A stretch of DNA of 64,000 bases from Yamagishiella unicocca (taxonomy: Eukaryota; Chlorophyta; Chlorophyceae; Chlamydomonadales; Volvocaceae), in assembly GCA_003116995.1 (NCBI GenBank), contig BDSL01000022.1:124001-188000 (forward strand). Reading direction: 5' to 3'. The number at the start of each line of letters is the position of its first letter. Position 1 is the stretch's first letter. The notes under the pieces were generated by a model. That model made no database searches. It saw only the letters and a list, made by a program, of their open reading frames with translations, and was not told the DNA's origin. The position numbers and the translations under genes are program-made. This document shows, piece by piece, positions 1-11,770 of this stretch.

Positions 1-3000
1 CTGAAAATGGCCATGGTGGTTAGCTAAGCACAGAGCAACGAGCGGGCTGCCCAGGTTTGCCTTGTCCTACAGGTGCAGTGCCTTGACAAAATGGCACCAA
101 ACTTGCGCTTTGATCTTTCAATGATATTTATAATCAATACCGAAAGATTTGGGGCCAGCAGCAAACCGCATGAAGGACCTGAAAATGGCCATGGTGGTTA
201 GCTAAGCACAGAGCAAGAGCTACTGCCCAGGTTTGCCTTGTCCTACAGGTGCAGTGCCTTGACCAAATGGCACCAAACTTGCGCTTTGATCTTTCGATGA
301 TATTTATAATCAATACCGAACGTTTTGGGGCCGAGCATCAAACCGCATGAAGGACCTGAAAATGGCCATGGTGGTTAGCTAAGCACAGAGCAACGAGCGG
401 GCTGCCCAGGTTTGCCTTGTCCTACAGGTGCAGTGCCTTAACCAAATGGCACCAAACTTGCGCTTTGATCTTTCGATGATATTTATAATCAATACCGAAC
501 GTTTTGGGGCCGAGCATCAAACCGCATGAAGGACCTGAAAATGGCCATGGTGGTTAGCTAAGCACAGAGCAATGAGCTAACCGCCCAGCTTTTGGCTTGT
601 CCTACAGGTGCAGTGCCTTGACCAAATGGCACCAAACTTGCGCTTTGATCTTTCAATGATATTTATAATCAATACCGAAAGATTTGGGGCCAGCATCAAA
701 CCGCATGAAGGACCTGAAAATGGCCATGGTGGTTAGCTAAAAGCACAGAGCAAGGAGCGGGCTGCCCAGGTTTGCCTTGTCCTACAGGTGCAGTGCCCTG
801 ACCAAATGGCACCAAACTTGCGCTTTGATCTTTCGATGATATTTATAAACAATACCGAACGTTTTGGGGCCGAGCAGCAAACCGCATGAAGGACCTGAAA
901 ATGGCCATGGTGGTTAGCTAAGCACTGAGCAACGAGCGGGCTGCCCAGGTTTGCCTTGTCCTACAGGTGCAGTGCCTTGACCAAATGGCACCAAACTTGC
1001 GCTTTGATCTTTTAATGATATTCATAATCAATACCGAAAGATTTGGGGCCAGCAGCAAACCGCAAGAGGTACCTGAAAATGGCCATGGTGGTTAGCAAAG
1101 CTCAGAGCAACGAGCTAACTGCCCCAGCTTTGCCTTGTCCTACAAGTGCAGTGCCTTGACCAAATGGCACCAAACTTGCGCTTTGATCTTTCAATGATAT
1201 TTATAATCATTACCGAAAGATTTGGGGCCAGCAGCACACAGCATGAAGGACCTGAAAATGGCCATGGTGGTTAGCTAAGCACAGAGCAATGAGCTAACTG
1301 CCCAGCTTTGCCTTGTCCTACAGGTGCAGTGCCTTGACCAAATGGCACCAAACTTGCGCTTTGATCTTTCGATGATATTTATAATCAATACCGAACGTTT
1401 TGGGGCCGAGCAGCAAACCGCATGAAGGACCTGAAAATGGCCATGGTGGTTAGCTAAGCACAGAGCAACGAGCTAACTGCCCCAGCTTTGCCTTGTCCTA
1501 CAAGTGCAGTGCCTTGACCAAATGGCACCAAACTTGCGCTTTGATCTTTCAATGATATTTATAATCAATACCGACTAATTTGGGGCCAGCATCAAACCGC
1601 ATGAAGGACCTGAAAATGGCCATGGTGGTTAGCTAAAAGCACAGAGCAAGGAGCGGGCTGCCCAGGTTTGCCTTGTCCTACAGGTGCAGTGCCCTGACCA
1701 AATGGCACCAAACTTGCGCTTTGATCTTTCGATGATATTTATAAACAATACCGAACGTTTTGGGGCCGAGCAGCAAACCGCATGAAGGACCTGAAAATGG
1801 CCATGGTGGTTAGCTAAGCACTGAGCAACGAGCGGGCTGCCCAGGTTTGCCTTGTCCTACAGGTGCAGTGCCTTGACAAAATGGCACCAAACTTGCGCTT
1901 TGATCTTTTAATGATATTCATAATCAATACCGAAAGATTTGGGGCCAGCAGCAAACCGCAAGAGGTACCTGAAAATGGCCATGGTGGTTAGCAAAGCTCA
2001 GAGCAACGAGCTAACTGCCCCAGCTTTGCCTTGTCCTACAAGTGAAGTGCCTTGACCAAATGGCACCAAACTTGCGCTTTGATCTTTCAATGATATTTAT
2101 AATCATTACCGAAAGATTTGGGGCCAGCAGCACACAGCATGAAGGACCTGAAAATGGCCATGGTGGTTAGCTAAGCACAGAGCAATGAGCTAACTGCCCA
2201 GCTTTGCCTTGTCCTACAGGTGCAGTGCCTTGACCAAATGGCACCAAACTTGCGCTTTGATCTTTCGATGATATTTATAATCAATACCGAACGTTTTGGG
2301 GCCGAGCAGCAAACCGCATGAAGGACCTGAAAATGGCCATGGTGGTTAGCTAAGCACAGAGCAACGAGCTAACTGCCCCAGCTTTGCCTTGTCCTACAAG
2401 TGCAGTGCCTTGACCAAATGGCACCAAACTTGCGCTTTGATCTTTTAATGATATTCATAATCAATACCGAAAGATTTGGGGCCAGCAGCAAACCGCAAGA
2501 GGTACCTGAAAATGGCCATGGTGGTTAGCAAAGCTCAGAGCAACGAGCTAACTGCCCCAGCTTTGCCTTGTCCTACAAGTGCAGTGCCTTGACCAAATGG
2601 CACCAAACTTGCGCTTTGATCTTTCAATGATATTTATAATCATTACCGAAAGATTTGGGGCCAGCAGCACACAGCATGAAGGACCTGAAAATGGCCATGG
2701 TGGTTAGCTAAGCACAGAGCAATGAGCTAACTGCCCAGCTTTGCCTTGTCCTACAGGTGCAGTGCCTTGACCAAATGGCACCAAACTTGCGCTTTGATCT
2801 TTCGATGATATTTATAATCAATACCGAACGTTTTGGGGCCGAGCAGCAAACCGCATGAAGGACCTGAAAATGGCCATGGTGGTTAGCTAAGCACAGAGCA
2901 ACGAGCTAACTGCCCCAGCTTTGCCTTGTCCTACAAGTGCAGTGCCTTGACCAAATGGCACCAAACTTGCGCTTTGATCTTTCAATGATATTTATAATCA

Positions 3001-6000
3001 ATACCGACTAATTTGGGGCCAGCATCAAACCGCATGAAGGACCTGAAAATGGCCATGGTGGTTAGCTAAAAGCACAGAGCAAGGAGCGGGCTGCCCAGGT
3101 TTGCCTTGTCCTACAGGTGCAGTGCCCTGACCAAATGGCACCAAACTTGCGCTTTGATCTTTCGATGATATTTATAAACAATACCGAACGTTTTGGGGCC
3201 GAGCAGCAAACCGCATGAAGGACCTGAAAATGGCCATGGTGGTTAGCTAAGCACTGAGCAACGAGCGGGCTGCCCAGGTTTGCCTTGTCCTACAGGTGCA
3301 GTGCCTTGACAAAATGGCACCAAACTTGCGCTTTGATCTTTTAATGATATTCATAATCAATACCGAAAGATTTGGGGCCAGCAGCAAACCGCAAGAGGTA
3401 CCTGAAAATGGCCATGGTGGTTAGCAAAGCTCAGAGCAACGAGCTAACTGCCCCAGCTTTGCCTTGTCCTACAAGTGCAGTGCCTTGACCAAATGGCACC
3501 AAACTTGCGCTTTGATCTTTCAATGATATTTATAATCATTACCGAAAGATTTGGGGCCAGCAGCACACAGCATGAAGGACCTGAAAATGGCCATGGTGGT
3601 TAGCTAAGCACAGAGCAATGAGCTAACTGCCCAGCTTTGCCTTGTCCTACAGGTGCAGTGCCTTGACCAAATGGCACCAAACTTGCGCTTTGATCTTTCG
3701 ATGATATTTATAATCAATACCGAACGTTTTGGGGCCGAGCAGCAAACCGCATGAAGGACCTGAAAATGGCCATGGTGGTTAGCTAAGCACAGAGCAACGA
3801 GCTAACTGCCCCAGCTTTGCCTTGTCCTACAAGTGCAGTGCCTTGACCAAATGGCACCAAACTTGCGCTTTGATCTTTCAATGATATTTATAATCAATAC
3901 CGACTAATTTGGGGCCAGCATCAAACCGCATGAAGGACCTGAAAATGGCCATGGTGGTTAGCTAAAAGCACAGAGCAAGGAGCGGGCTGCCCAGGTTTGC
4001 CTTGTCCTACAGGTGCAGTGCCCTGACCAAATGGCACCAAACTTGCGCTTTGATCTTTCGATGATATTTATAAACAATACCGAACGTTTTGGGGCCGAGC
4101 AGCAAACCGCATGAAGGACCTGAAAATGGCCATGGTGGTTAGCTAAGCACAGAGCAACGAGCGGGCTGCCCAGGTTGGCTTGTCCTACAGGTGCAGTGCC
4201 TTGACAAAATGGCACCAAACTTGCGCTTTGATCTTTTAATGATATTTATAATCAATACCGAAAGGTTTGGGGCCAGCAGCAAACCGCAAGAGGTACCTGA
4301 AAATGGCCATGGTGGTTAGCAAAGCTCAGAGCAACGAGCTAACTGCCCCAGCTTTGCCTTGTCCTACAGGTGCAGTGCCTTGACAAAATGGCACCAAACT
4401 TGCGCTTTGATCTTTTAATGATATTCATAATCAATACCGAAAGATTTGGGGCCAGCAGCAAACCGCAAGAGGTACCTGAAAATGGCCATGGTGGTTAGCA
4501 AAGCTCAGAGCAACGAGCTAACTGCCCCAGCTTTGCCTTGTCCTACAGGTGCAGTGCCTTGACAAAATGGCACCAAACTTGCGCTTTGATCTTTTAATGA
4601 TATTCATAATCAATACCGAAAGATTTGGGGCCAGCAGCAAACCGCAAGAGGTACCTGAAAATGGCCATGGTGGTTAGCAAAGCTCAGAGCAACGAGCTAA
4701 CTGCCCCAGCTTTGCCTTGTCCTACAAGTGCAGTGCCTTGACCAAATGGCACCAAACTTGCGCTTTGATCTTTCAATGATATTTATAATCATTACCGAAA
4801 GATTTGGGGCCAGCAGCACACAGCATGAAGGACCTGAAAATGGCCATGGTGGTTAGCTAAGCACAGAGCAATGAGCTAACTGCCCAGCTTTGCCTTGTCC
4901 TACAGGTGCAGTGCCTTGACCAAATGGCACCAAACTTGCGCTTTGATCTTTCGATGATATTTATAATCAATACCGAACGTTTGGGGGCCGAGCAGCAAAC
5001 CGCATGAAGGACCTGAAAATGGCCATGGTGGTTAGCTAAGCACAGAGCAAGGAGCGGGCTGCCCAGGTTTGCCTTGTCCTACAGCTGCAGTGCCTTGGCC
5101 AAATGGCACCAAACTTGCGCTTTGATCTTTCGATTATATTTATAATCAATACCGAACGTTTTGGGGCCGAGCATAAAACCGCAAGAGGTACCTGCAAATG
5201 GCCATGGTGGTTAGCTTAGCACAGAGCAACGAGCTGGCTGCCCAGCTTTGCCTTGTCCTACAGGTGCAGTGCCTTGACCAAATGGCACCAAACTTGCGCT
5301 TTGATCTTTCGATGATATTTATAATCAATACCGAACGTTTTGGGGCCGAGCAGCACACCGCAAGAAGGACCTGAAAATGGCCATGGTGGTTAGCTAAGCA
5401 CAGAGCAAGGAGCGGGCTGCCCAGGTTTGCCTTGTCCTACAGGTGCAGTGCCTTGGCCAAATGGCACCAAACTTGCGCTTTGATCTTTCGATTATATTTA
5501 TAATCAAAACCGAACGTTTTGGGGCCGAGCATAAAACCGCAAGAGGTACCTGAAAATGGCCATGGTGGTTAGCTAAGCACAGAGCAACGAGCGGGCTGCC
5601 CAGGTTTGCCTTGTCCTACAGGTGCAGTGCCTTGACCAAATGGCACCAAACTTGCGCTTTGATCTTTCGATGATATTTATAATCAATACCGAACGTTTTG
5701 GGGCCGAGCATCAAACCGCATGAAGGACCTGAAAATGGCCATGGTGGTTAGCTAAGCACAGAGCAAGGAGCGGGCTGCCCAGGTTTGCCTTGTCCTACAG
5801 CTGCAGTGCCTTGGCCAAATGGCACCAAACTTGCGCTTTGATCTTTCGATTATATTTATAATCAATACCGAACGTTTTGGGGCCGAGCATAAAACCGCAA
5901 GAGGTACCTGAAAATGGCCATGGTGGTTAGCTTAGCACAGAGCAACGAGCTGGCTGCCCAGGTTTGCCTTGTCCTACAGGTGCAGTGCCTTGACCAAATG

Positions 6001-6547
6001 GCACCAAACTTGCGCTTTGATCTTTCAATGATATTTATAATCAATACCGAAAGATTTGGGGCCGAGCAGCACACCGCAAGAGGTACCTGCAAATGGCCAT
6101 GGTGGTTAGCAAAGCTCAGAGCAATGAGCGGGCTGCCCAGGTTTGCCTTGTCCTACAGGTGCAGTGCCTTGACAAAATGGCACCAAACTTGCGCTTTGAT
6201 CTTTCAATGATATTTATAATCATTACCGAAAGATTTGGGGCCAGCAGCACACCGCAAGAAGGACCTGAAAATGGCCATGGTGGTTATCTAAGCACAGAGC
6301 AACGAGCTGGCTGCCCAGGTTTGCCTTGTCCTACAGGTGCAGTGCCTTGACCAAATGGCACCAAACTTGCGCTTTGATCTTTCGATGATATTTATAATCA
6401 ATACCGACTAATTTGGGGCCGACCATCAAACCGCATGAAGGACCTGAAAATGGCCATGGTGGTTAGCTAAGCACAGAGCAACGAGCTGGCTGCCCAGGTT
6501 TGCCTTGTCCTACAGGTGCAGTGCCTTGACCAAATGGCACCAAACTT
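1..6547. repeat. Satellite array, ~179-bp unit with higher-order repeats
   Basis: About 36 head-to-tail copies of a 177-182 bp unit. Each carries the invariant words AAATGGCCATGGTGGTTAGC, CTTGTCCTACAGGTGCAGTG and ACTTGCGCTTTGATCTTT. Units fall into variants: GCGGGCTGCCC versus CTAACTGCCC, GAACGTTTTGGGGC versus GAAAGATTTGGGGC or GACTAATTTGGGGC, and AGCTAAAAGCAC. The AAAAGCAC variant starts near 715, 1613, 3046 and 3943, that is 5, 8 and 5 units apart, so there is a 5-unit higher-order repeat with one 3-unit internal duplication. Short open frames across the units carry no recognisable domain and look incidental. The array continues beyond the left window edge. Function is unknown; centromeric, subtelomeric or heterochromatic satellite are all possible. 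Confidence 0.95.
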
Positions 6548-7085
6548 GTGCGGGTCCTGGGGGAGGGGGGTTGGATGAGGGAGGTGCACGATGTTGACAG
6601 CAGCGTACACGGGGGTCATTTGTTCATGCACGCGGGATGCAATACATGCTGGCGCGTAACAAGCAATTGTCGCGAATCAACTAACGCAGCCCTGCGATCA
6701 ACTAACGCAGCCCTCATCAATGGTGCTCCCGCAGATATCCTACGCTCGCTGCAGGCGGGGGAGTTCCGCCGGCATCGGTTCGGCGGTGGCAAGCAGCTTC
6801 CGCCGTCGTAAGCTAACCGGCGCCGCTTCTGGCTGGACAGCCGACGCGCGCCCACCACGGAGGAGCTGCTTCGGCCGTCGCGGAGTCCTTTCAAGGTAGT
6901 GTGCTTGCTCAGGGATGGGTGGGCTTCGGAGGTCATGCACGGCGCGTGCTGGGCTGGATTTTGGGTCACGTACGGCATGCTGTGGGCTCGGGTTTGGTAA
7001 TAAGTGCGGCATGCTGCTGTGGGCTCGGGTTTGGGTTTGACGTGTCATGTGCCGGGCCGGAATTCACGTGTTGCATTATTGGTTA
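6548..7085 (+). repeat. Partial copy of the 1.7-kb array unit, joined to the satellite
   Basis: This stretch matches the first ~540 bases of the units at 15791-24529 with only a few substitutions, starting at TGCGGGTCCTGGGGG. It abuts the satellite in mid-unit: the satellite reads up to CACCAAACTTG and then becomes array sequence. It ends near GCATTATTGGTTAGG, where the complete units continue with GATGGGGTAGGG but this copy switches to the segmental duplication S. It is therefore an orphan head of the array unit, about 8.7 kb from the main array. Confidence 0.9.
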
Positions 7086-7086
7086 G

Positions 7087-7934
7087 GTGCGGCATGCACC
7101 GGGCTCGGGTTTTGGTTGAAGGCATCGTGCGCCAGGCAGTGGGTCGTATGGGTTCGATGGGATGTTCGTTGCCTTTAGAGGAGCTCATCGGTCTTACTTC
7201 GCGCCAATCCAGAAGGTAGGACTTCGCGCAAATTCTGAAGGTAGGATCCCTCTACTCCGGGATGGGAAGGCTTTGGGGGCATACCCCAATACCTCGTTTA
7301 GCTTCAAGTCCTACGCTGAAGACCGGCCTACTACCAAGACCTGAGCGGTCTTGAGCGCAGGTCGACCACACAAGCAAGACCTTTCCCATCCCTCTGCGGG
7401 CGCCTCTCCTCACCGCCTCCTTCTCCTTTCCGGTTTACAAGAAGGATCAGGAGGCGCCGGCTTTGAGCGAGCCGTCATCGGCTATAAGCAATTGGAGGAT
7501 CAGCTGGCATTGGCCTTCTGCCGCCTTGGGCACCAATGGGAGGTCTAAGGAGGCGATTATTGCCATCGGGAGGATTAGGAGGCGCCGGCCTTGCGTCATC
7601 TCCTGTTTATAAGGAGGATCAAGTGACGTCGGCCTTGATGAGCCGGCGTAGGTCATTACAAATGGGAAGGTATGGTGGCGTATGCCTTGAACCGGTGTCA
7701 GTTACCAATGGGAGGACCATGAGACGTCGGCCTTGAGCCGGCGTCGGTAATTAGCAATGGGAGGATCAGGTGGCACTGGCCTTGAGCCGCCTTGAGCACC
7801 GATAGGATGGTCAGGAGGCGGAAAAATCCCGGTATTAATCTGTAAACCCTTGTTAAACAATTGAATGTAAAAAATGGTACCCGAGTTCTAACCGACTCTC
7901 TCGCACAGCAACAACCCCTCGTAGCGACGTAGGA
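7087..7934 (+). repeat. Segmental duplication S, left copy
   Basis: Nearly co-linear with 24654-25494. Shared landmarks are GTTCGTTGCCTT, GAGGAGCTCATCGGTCTTAC, GGGGGCATACCCCAATACC and CTCTCGCACAGCAACAACC. The inner part (about 7436-7815) is itself a degenerate minisatellite of ~50-60 bp units around GGAGGATCAGG, GGCGCCGGCCTTGAGCCG and AGCAATGGGAGG. No protein family is recognisable in any frame. The copy ends at CGTAGCGACGTAG, after which the two copies diverge because the right copy has lost about 1.1 kb. Confidence 0.88.
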
Positions 7935-8139
7935 GACACCGCCGCTGCCGTGCAGTCCCTTCGCCAGGAGCACTGTACGCAAAAACATTCGCACCGGCAA
8001 CGGTGCCGCGGCCTGGACCCGATCCGTCCCTGACCGCTGTTTTGAGTACGAATAAAAGCCACAGTGCTGCGTTCAAAATTCCTTCAGCCGATGCCGTGAA
8101 CCGTTTCCCCAGCTGCTCTCGTTTGCACGGCTGCACGCT

Positions 8140-8830
8140 GCACGGAGCCGGCCCCCGGCGGCCGGCCTGGCCGCAGGTCGGGGTCCTCATCGCCGGCGAG
8201 GGCCACCACCATGACCGGATAGCAGCGCGGAAACCCGTTGAAGGAAACCCCATAGGAGAAAAAGGTGGACTTGCTAGCAAAGGAAGATGAGTTCAGAACC
8301 GGGACGGGGGATGAGGACCGGGCGTCGCAGGGACTTAAGAGGTGGGGCCGGGGTCGCGGAGGGGGTTTCTCGAGGTGGGGTGCCAGAACAGGTGCCAGGA
8401 CAGGAGGAGGGGGCAGCGGCGCCATTACCTGTCATCCAACTACCTCACGCTGTGTGCACGCACTCTGCCGCCCGGGCGCAACGCAGCGACAACGATGACC
8501 CACCGTGCGCGTCCCAGCGACTGGCACACCGCCAGCCGGTACCCCCGCAGCGCCATCCCTCGTGTGGAGCGCAGGCTGAGCAGCAGCGCGGTACCCCGCC
8601 CCGCAGTGCTCCCGCGCGTGCAGCAGCCCGCCGCCCCGCATGTCCACGCAGCCGCGCCACAGGTTGCACACGTAACGGCCCACCATCAGCAGACACAGCG
8701 CGGGATTATTGGGCTCAGCGCCGCATTCGGGGCAGGTGGCTTCTGAGAAATGCAGGAAGAGCTTCTGGAACAGCTGCGGCTGCGCGCGGTATCAGCGAGG
8801 GCGGCGAGGTCAGGCCTCGGTGCCACACCG
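8140..8830 (-). pseudogene. Remnant of a UBR1/PRT6-type E3 ubiquitin ligase C-terminus
   Basis: On the minus strand, frame by frame, this reads like the C-terminal end of N-recognin E3 ligases of the UBR1 family. About 8785-8600 gives QLFQKLFLHF, then CPECGAEPNNPALCLL, GRYVCN and HAREHCGAG, the cysteine-rich RING-distal segment. After a +1 frameshift at the glycine-rich HCGAG, about 8600-8470 reads TALLLSLRSTR and GYRLAVCQSLG, which fits the conserved hydrophobic block. About 8205-8150 reads GDEDPDLRPGRP, fitting the family's GEEDxGLRRGRPL motif. One expected zinc-ligand Cys (CGRYVC) is Val. The frameshift and the lack of the rest of a large protein indicate a pseudogene. UBR ligases bind destabilising N-termini and ubiquitinate substrates. 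Family assignment comes from motif memory, not a search. Confidence 0.55.
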
Positions 8831-9019
8831 ACCCGGCATAGGAAGACTGCTGCTGTAGCGGTTGCAATACTTTGGCAGGTGGCCTCGCCCCTTCCGAGGT
8901 TGCCACCACGCCACCGCCGGCTCCTAGCTCCTCGGACGCATCCATCGCCCGAGCCCGCGAGCCGCACCACCTCACGAGCACACACGCCAGCAGAGCGCCA
9001 TCAAGGGACACCGCCTCCC

Positions 9020-9260
9020 TGCCCACGCTGCCACCGCTGCCTGGGTCCCCGGCGCTGCCCTTCGAGGGCGTCGGCGACGTCCGTGAGGCCCAGCGCCGCC
9101 GCCAAGTGCCCTGTCAGCGCCGCTGCGCGTGGCGCCGCCTGCAGCTCCGCCGCCTCCACCGCCTGCGCCGTCTCGGCGGGTGGGTGGCGATCAGGCTTCC
9201 CTCGACCCAACCCATCAGTCGAGCAGTTCCAACAAACCAAGGCCACAAGGACGGGGAAAA
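9020..9260. repeat. GC-rich segment duplicated at 25496-25770
   Basis: The stretch from GCCCACGCTGCC through CCTGGGTCCCCGGCGCTGCC to CTCGACCCAACCCATCAG recurs at 25496-25770. In the right copy it follows directly on S, without the intervening ~1.1 kb that here carries the UBR remnant. A second shared piece, GTGCTGGCATGTGGTGGGCA with GCTGAGGAGTACTGC (about 9508-9548), also recurs at 25778-25816. On the minus strand it could encode an Ala/Leu-rich peptide that may belong to the decayed UBR-like gene, but I recognise no motif. Confidence 0.75.
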
Positions 9261-9870
9261 GGCTAAACCGGGCAGACGGCGCCCCAGGTACACCCATCAA
9301 CACGGCCACAGACAACAGCAACAACTAGGCGGAACAAATCGCGCGGGAGACGACGCCAAAGTAATACAGCCCCAGGCCCATGAGGCACCAGGCAGGCGGA
9401 CAAGCGGCCCACGAAGAGCACCAGGCAGGAGCCGCTCAGACCCGCCAGCCAAGCGCCAGTGGGCTCATGTCGGCTTAAGGCGCCAAAGGGCAGAACTATC
9501 CGGTGATGCGCGGTGCTGGCATGTGGTGGGCATCGCTGAGGAGTACTGCACGTGCGTGGTGCGGTATCCCACCCGTCCAAGTTCTGGTAGTAGAATGCCA
9601 ATTGAAAGCTGGACCAAGCAAGTATCCGACGGGCTTAGCAGATGTTCACCATTACGGTTTTGTCTGGTTTTGGCTCTCAGCCCGTCGCGGGCTATTCCCT
9701 TTAGTTTTCTAGTCAGTCGAATTGGTAGTGGTCGCGTCTGTGGTTTCCCTGTGGTTTGGCCGGGGTTGGGCGCTGGCCGTCGCCCGCGTACAGCAGTGCA
9801 GCGCCAGCAGGAACTCGCTTCCGCTTTGCACCTAGCTATTACCCAGCTTTATCAGCCAGCCTAAGCACCA

Positions 9871-9995
9871 TGTTGCCCTTAGGCAAACACCATTGCAGCG
9901 ATACCGAAGACAATCGTCTAGAAACTGTAACCACGTTGCCCCTTAGGCAGACACCATTGCAGCGATACCGAAGACAATCGTCTAGAAACTGTAGT
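9871..9995. repeat. Two-copy tandem repeat, ~63 bp
   Basis: The phrase CACCATTGCAGCGATACCGA, followed by AGACAATCGTCTAGAAACTG, occurs twice in direct succession. Each copy is preceded by GTTGCCC(C)TTAGGCA. The copies differ at only a few bases, so the duplication is recent. No gene is recognised here. Confidence 0.85.
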
Positions 9996-11770
9996 ACAAA
10001 CTTACGCGAATGACCGCACAAACGCGAAACAGTTGATTATGGCCCGCCAGTGTCGCGATGCGACGGCCGCCGCCCCGATTGCAGATACAGTGAGGTCGTA
10101 ACACCGGGGAGGCATTGGATATCGTCAGTAATAATATGTAGGGAGCTCTGTTAACTTATTATATGTGCATACCTGTGCATGCGTGCAGGGCTGCCGCATT
10201 TGACGAACCCGACCAGAAACGCTTTGTTTGGCGCCTTGAGTCTTGCCATAAGAATTGATATATTACTGAGATGCATAATGTAAAACGTATGGCATGATGT
10301 GCCGGCATTACGTGCTGCCGGACAACATATTTGTGACACAGGCGCCTCGGCCGACGGCGGCCCCACAATTCGTTTGCATGAGGTAAAGATGTTGGGCGAC
10401 GATTACTGCGTATCATATGATATGTATGGAGCACATTGCACCTGTTGAACCTTTGACAAAACCCCGCCGGCGTGAATCGTTTCTTAGATACCCAAACGCC
10501 CACTTTGATGTACCTTTATAAGGAGTATATGAAGACCCTGGAGATCACACATGTTAAGCTTGTCAACTGCAGTTGAGGCTCGAGTGCGGCTTGGCAGCCC
10601 AACCCGCTCCTAATATCTCCAAGAAAGATTGGATCAACCCTTGTAATGGATATCATAACGACGGCTCTTGGTATCGACCTTCCACTGGCCTTCGGTACGA
10701 CAACAAGCACCACATCTCCAGGCCAATTGACTGTTTATCCTTTCAATTATTGCACTATAAACAGATGTAAATACCAGATCAGTCCTCCTTCGCAACCTTT
10801 AATAACCATACGGTGAAACCATAGCATTCCGGCTTCGGCAACGCCTATGACGAGATCATTCCTCGCAACAGATGTCTTGCCATTTTCCTTCGAGTTTTGT
10901 ACGAGGCCGTGAATGAGGTTCTCGAGGCGGAGGCTTTCGCATCCGGTAAGTAAGAGCAGTAGCCCGGCGCTATTGCCCGGCGCGATACGCGTCGCAAGCT
11001 TTTTCCATATCCAGAGTCTATGTAATCCCGTCACGACCACTTTGCAGGTTTGCTCCATATGTCGTCGTGGTAGCGGGCACCAAACCTGCGAACGGGCGCA
11101 ATTGATGTCTCTGGCGGCCTTATTCTCACCGACAACTGTTGTTCAATCTCCAGTTCTTAGTCCCTTACTTTGAATACACCTACTCTGCTTCGGATTTGCG
11201 CTACAATGGGAATTCACCGACTTACCAGCTCGGCAAAACATACATGTCGCACCCGAAGTCAACCAAGGCCGGCAACAGCAACTTCATTAAGATGTAGACA
11301 CAAGGCAGGTGACAAGTTTGATTGTGTGGCTGGCTGAGAGGGTCAATGCGCTGCGAAATGGCCATTGGCTACTACTGCAGTGATGCTCATGTCAGAAGGC
11401 CAGAGTCGGCCACCGTAGCGCGTCAAACGGCCATTGCAGAGGCTTTGAAGGTTATCTTCGAACAGCTTACATCGCGAACGCTTTTAGCATGCAAACGGTT
11501 TGGACGCGTACATTGCGACTAATGCCAACCGGCGCTCTCCGCCCCGTCTTCAACCTTCCCTCAATGCCACGCCTTCACTGATTCTTCTAGCAAATGGTTT
11601 TACATTGACCTAGTGTCTACATATGGTTCCTCAGGATTCTCACATCCATCGACTTCCCGTTGTCAACTAGAGGCCCAAAGAATGCATGCCTCAACCCTGA
11701 CGGCCTTCCTGAACCCGCCACCATCAACATATTTTTTCCGCTCCGTACAATCAAGACAACGCTCAATACT
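9996..11770. other. No gene recognised
   Basis: AT-richer than its surroundings, with several open frames of 60-110 codons on both strands. None shows a recognisable domain, clear codon bias, or exons that can be joined by splice consensus. Nothing further can be supported. Confidence 0.5.

Noticed and set aside
3958..6350. Short open frames of 60-98 codons in the satellite
   Set aside because: They recur with the satellite period on both strands and contain no domain; they are a by-product of the repeat.
1..6547. CRISPR-like array
   Set aside because: Unit length (~179 bp), absence of unique spacers and the eukaryotic context exclude it.
10500..11170. Possible gene at 10573-11058
   Set aside because: Neither strand gives a recognisable domain or a plausible splice chain.
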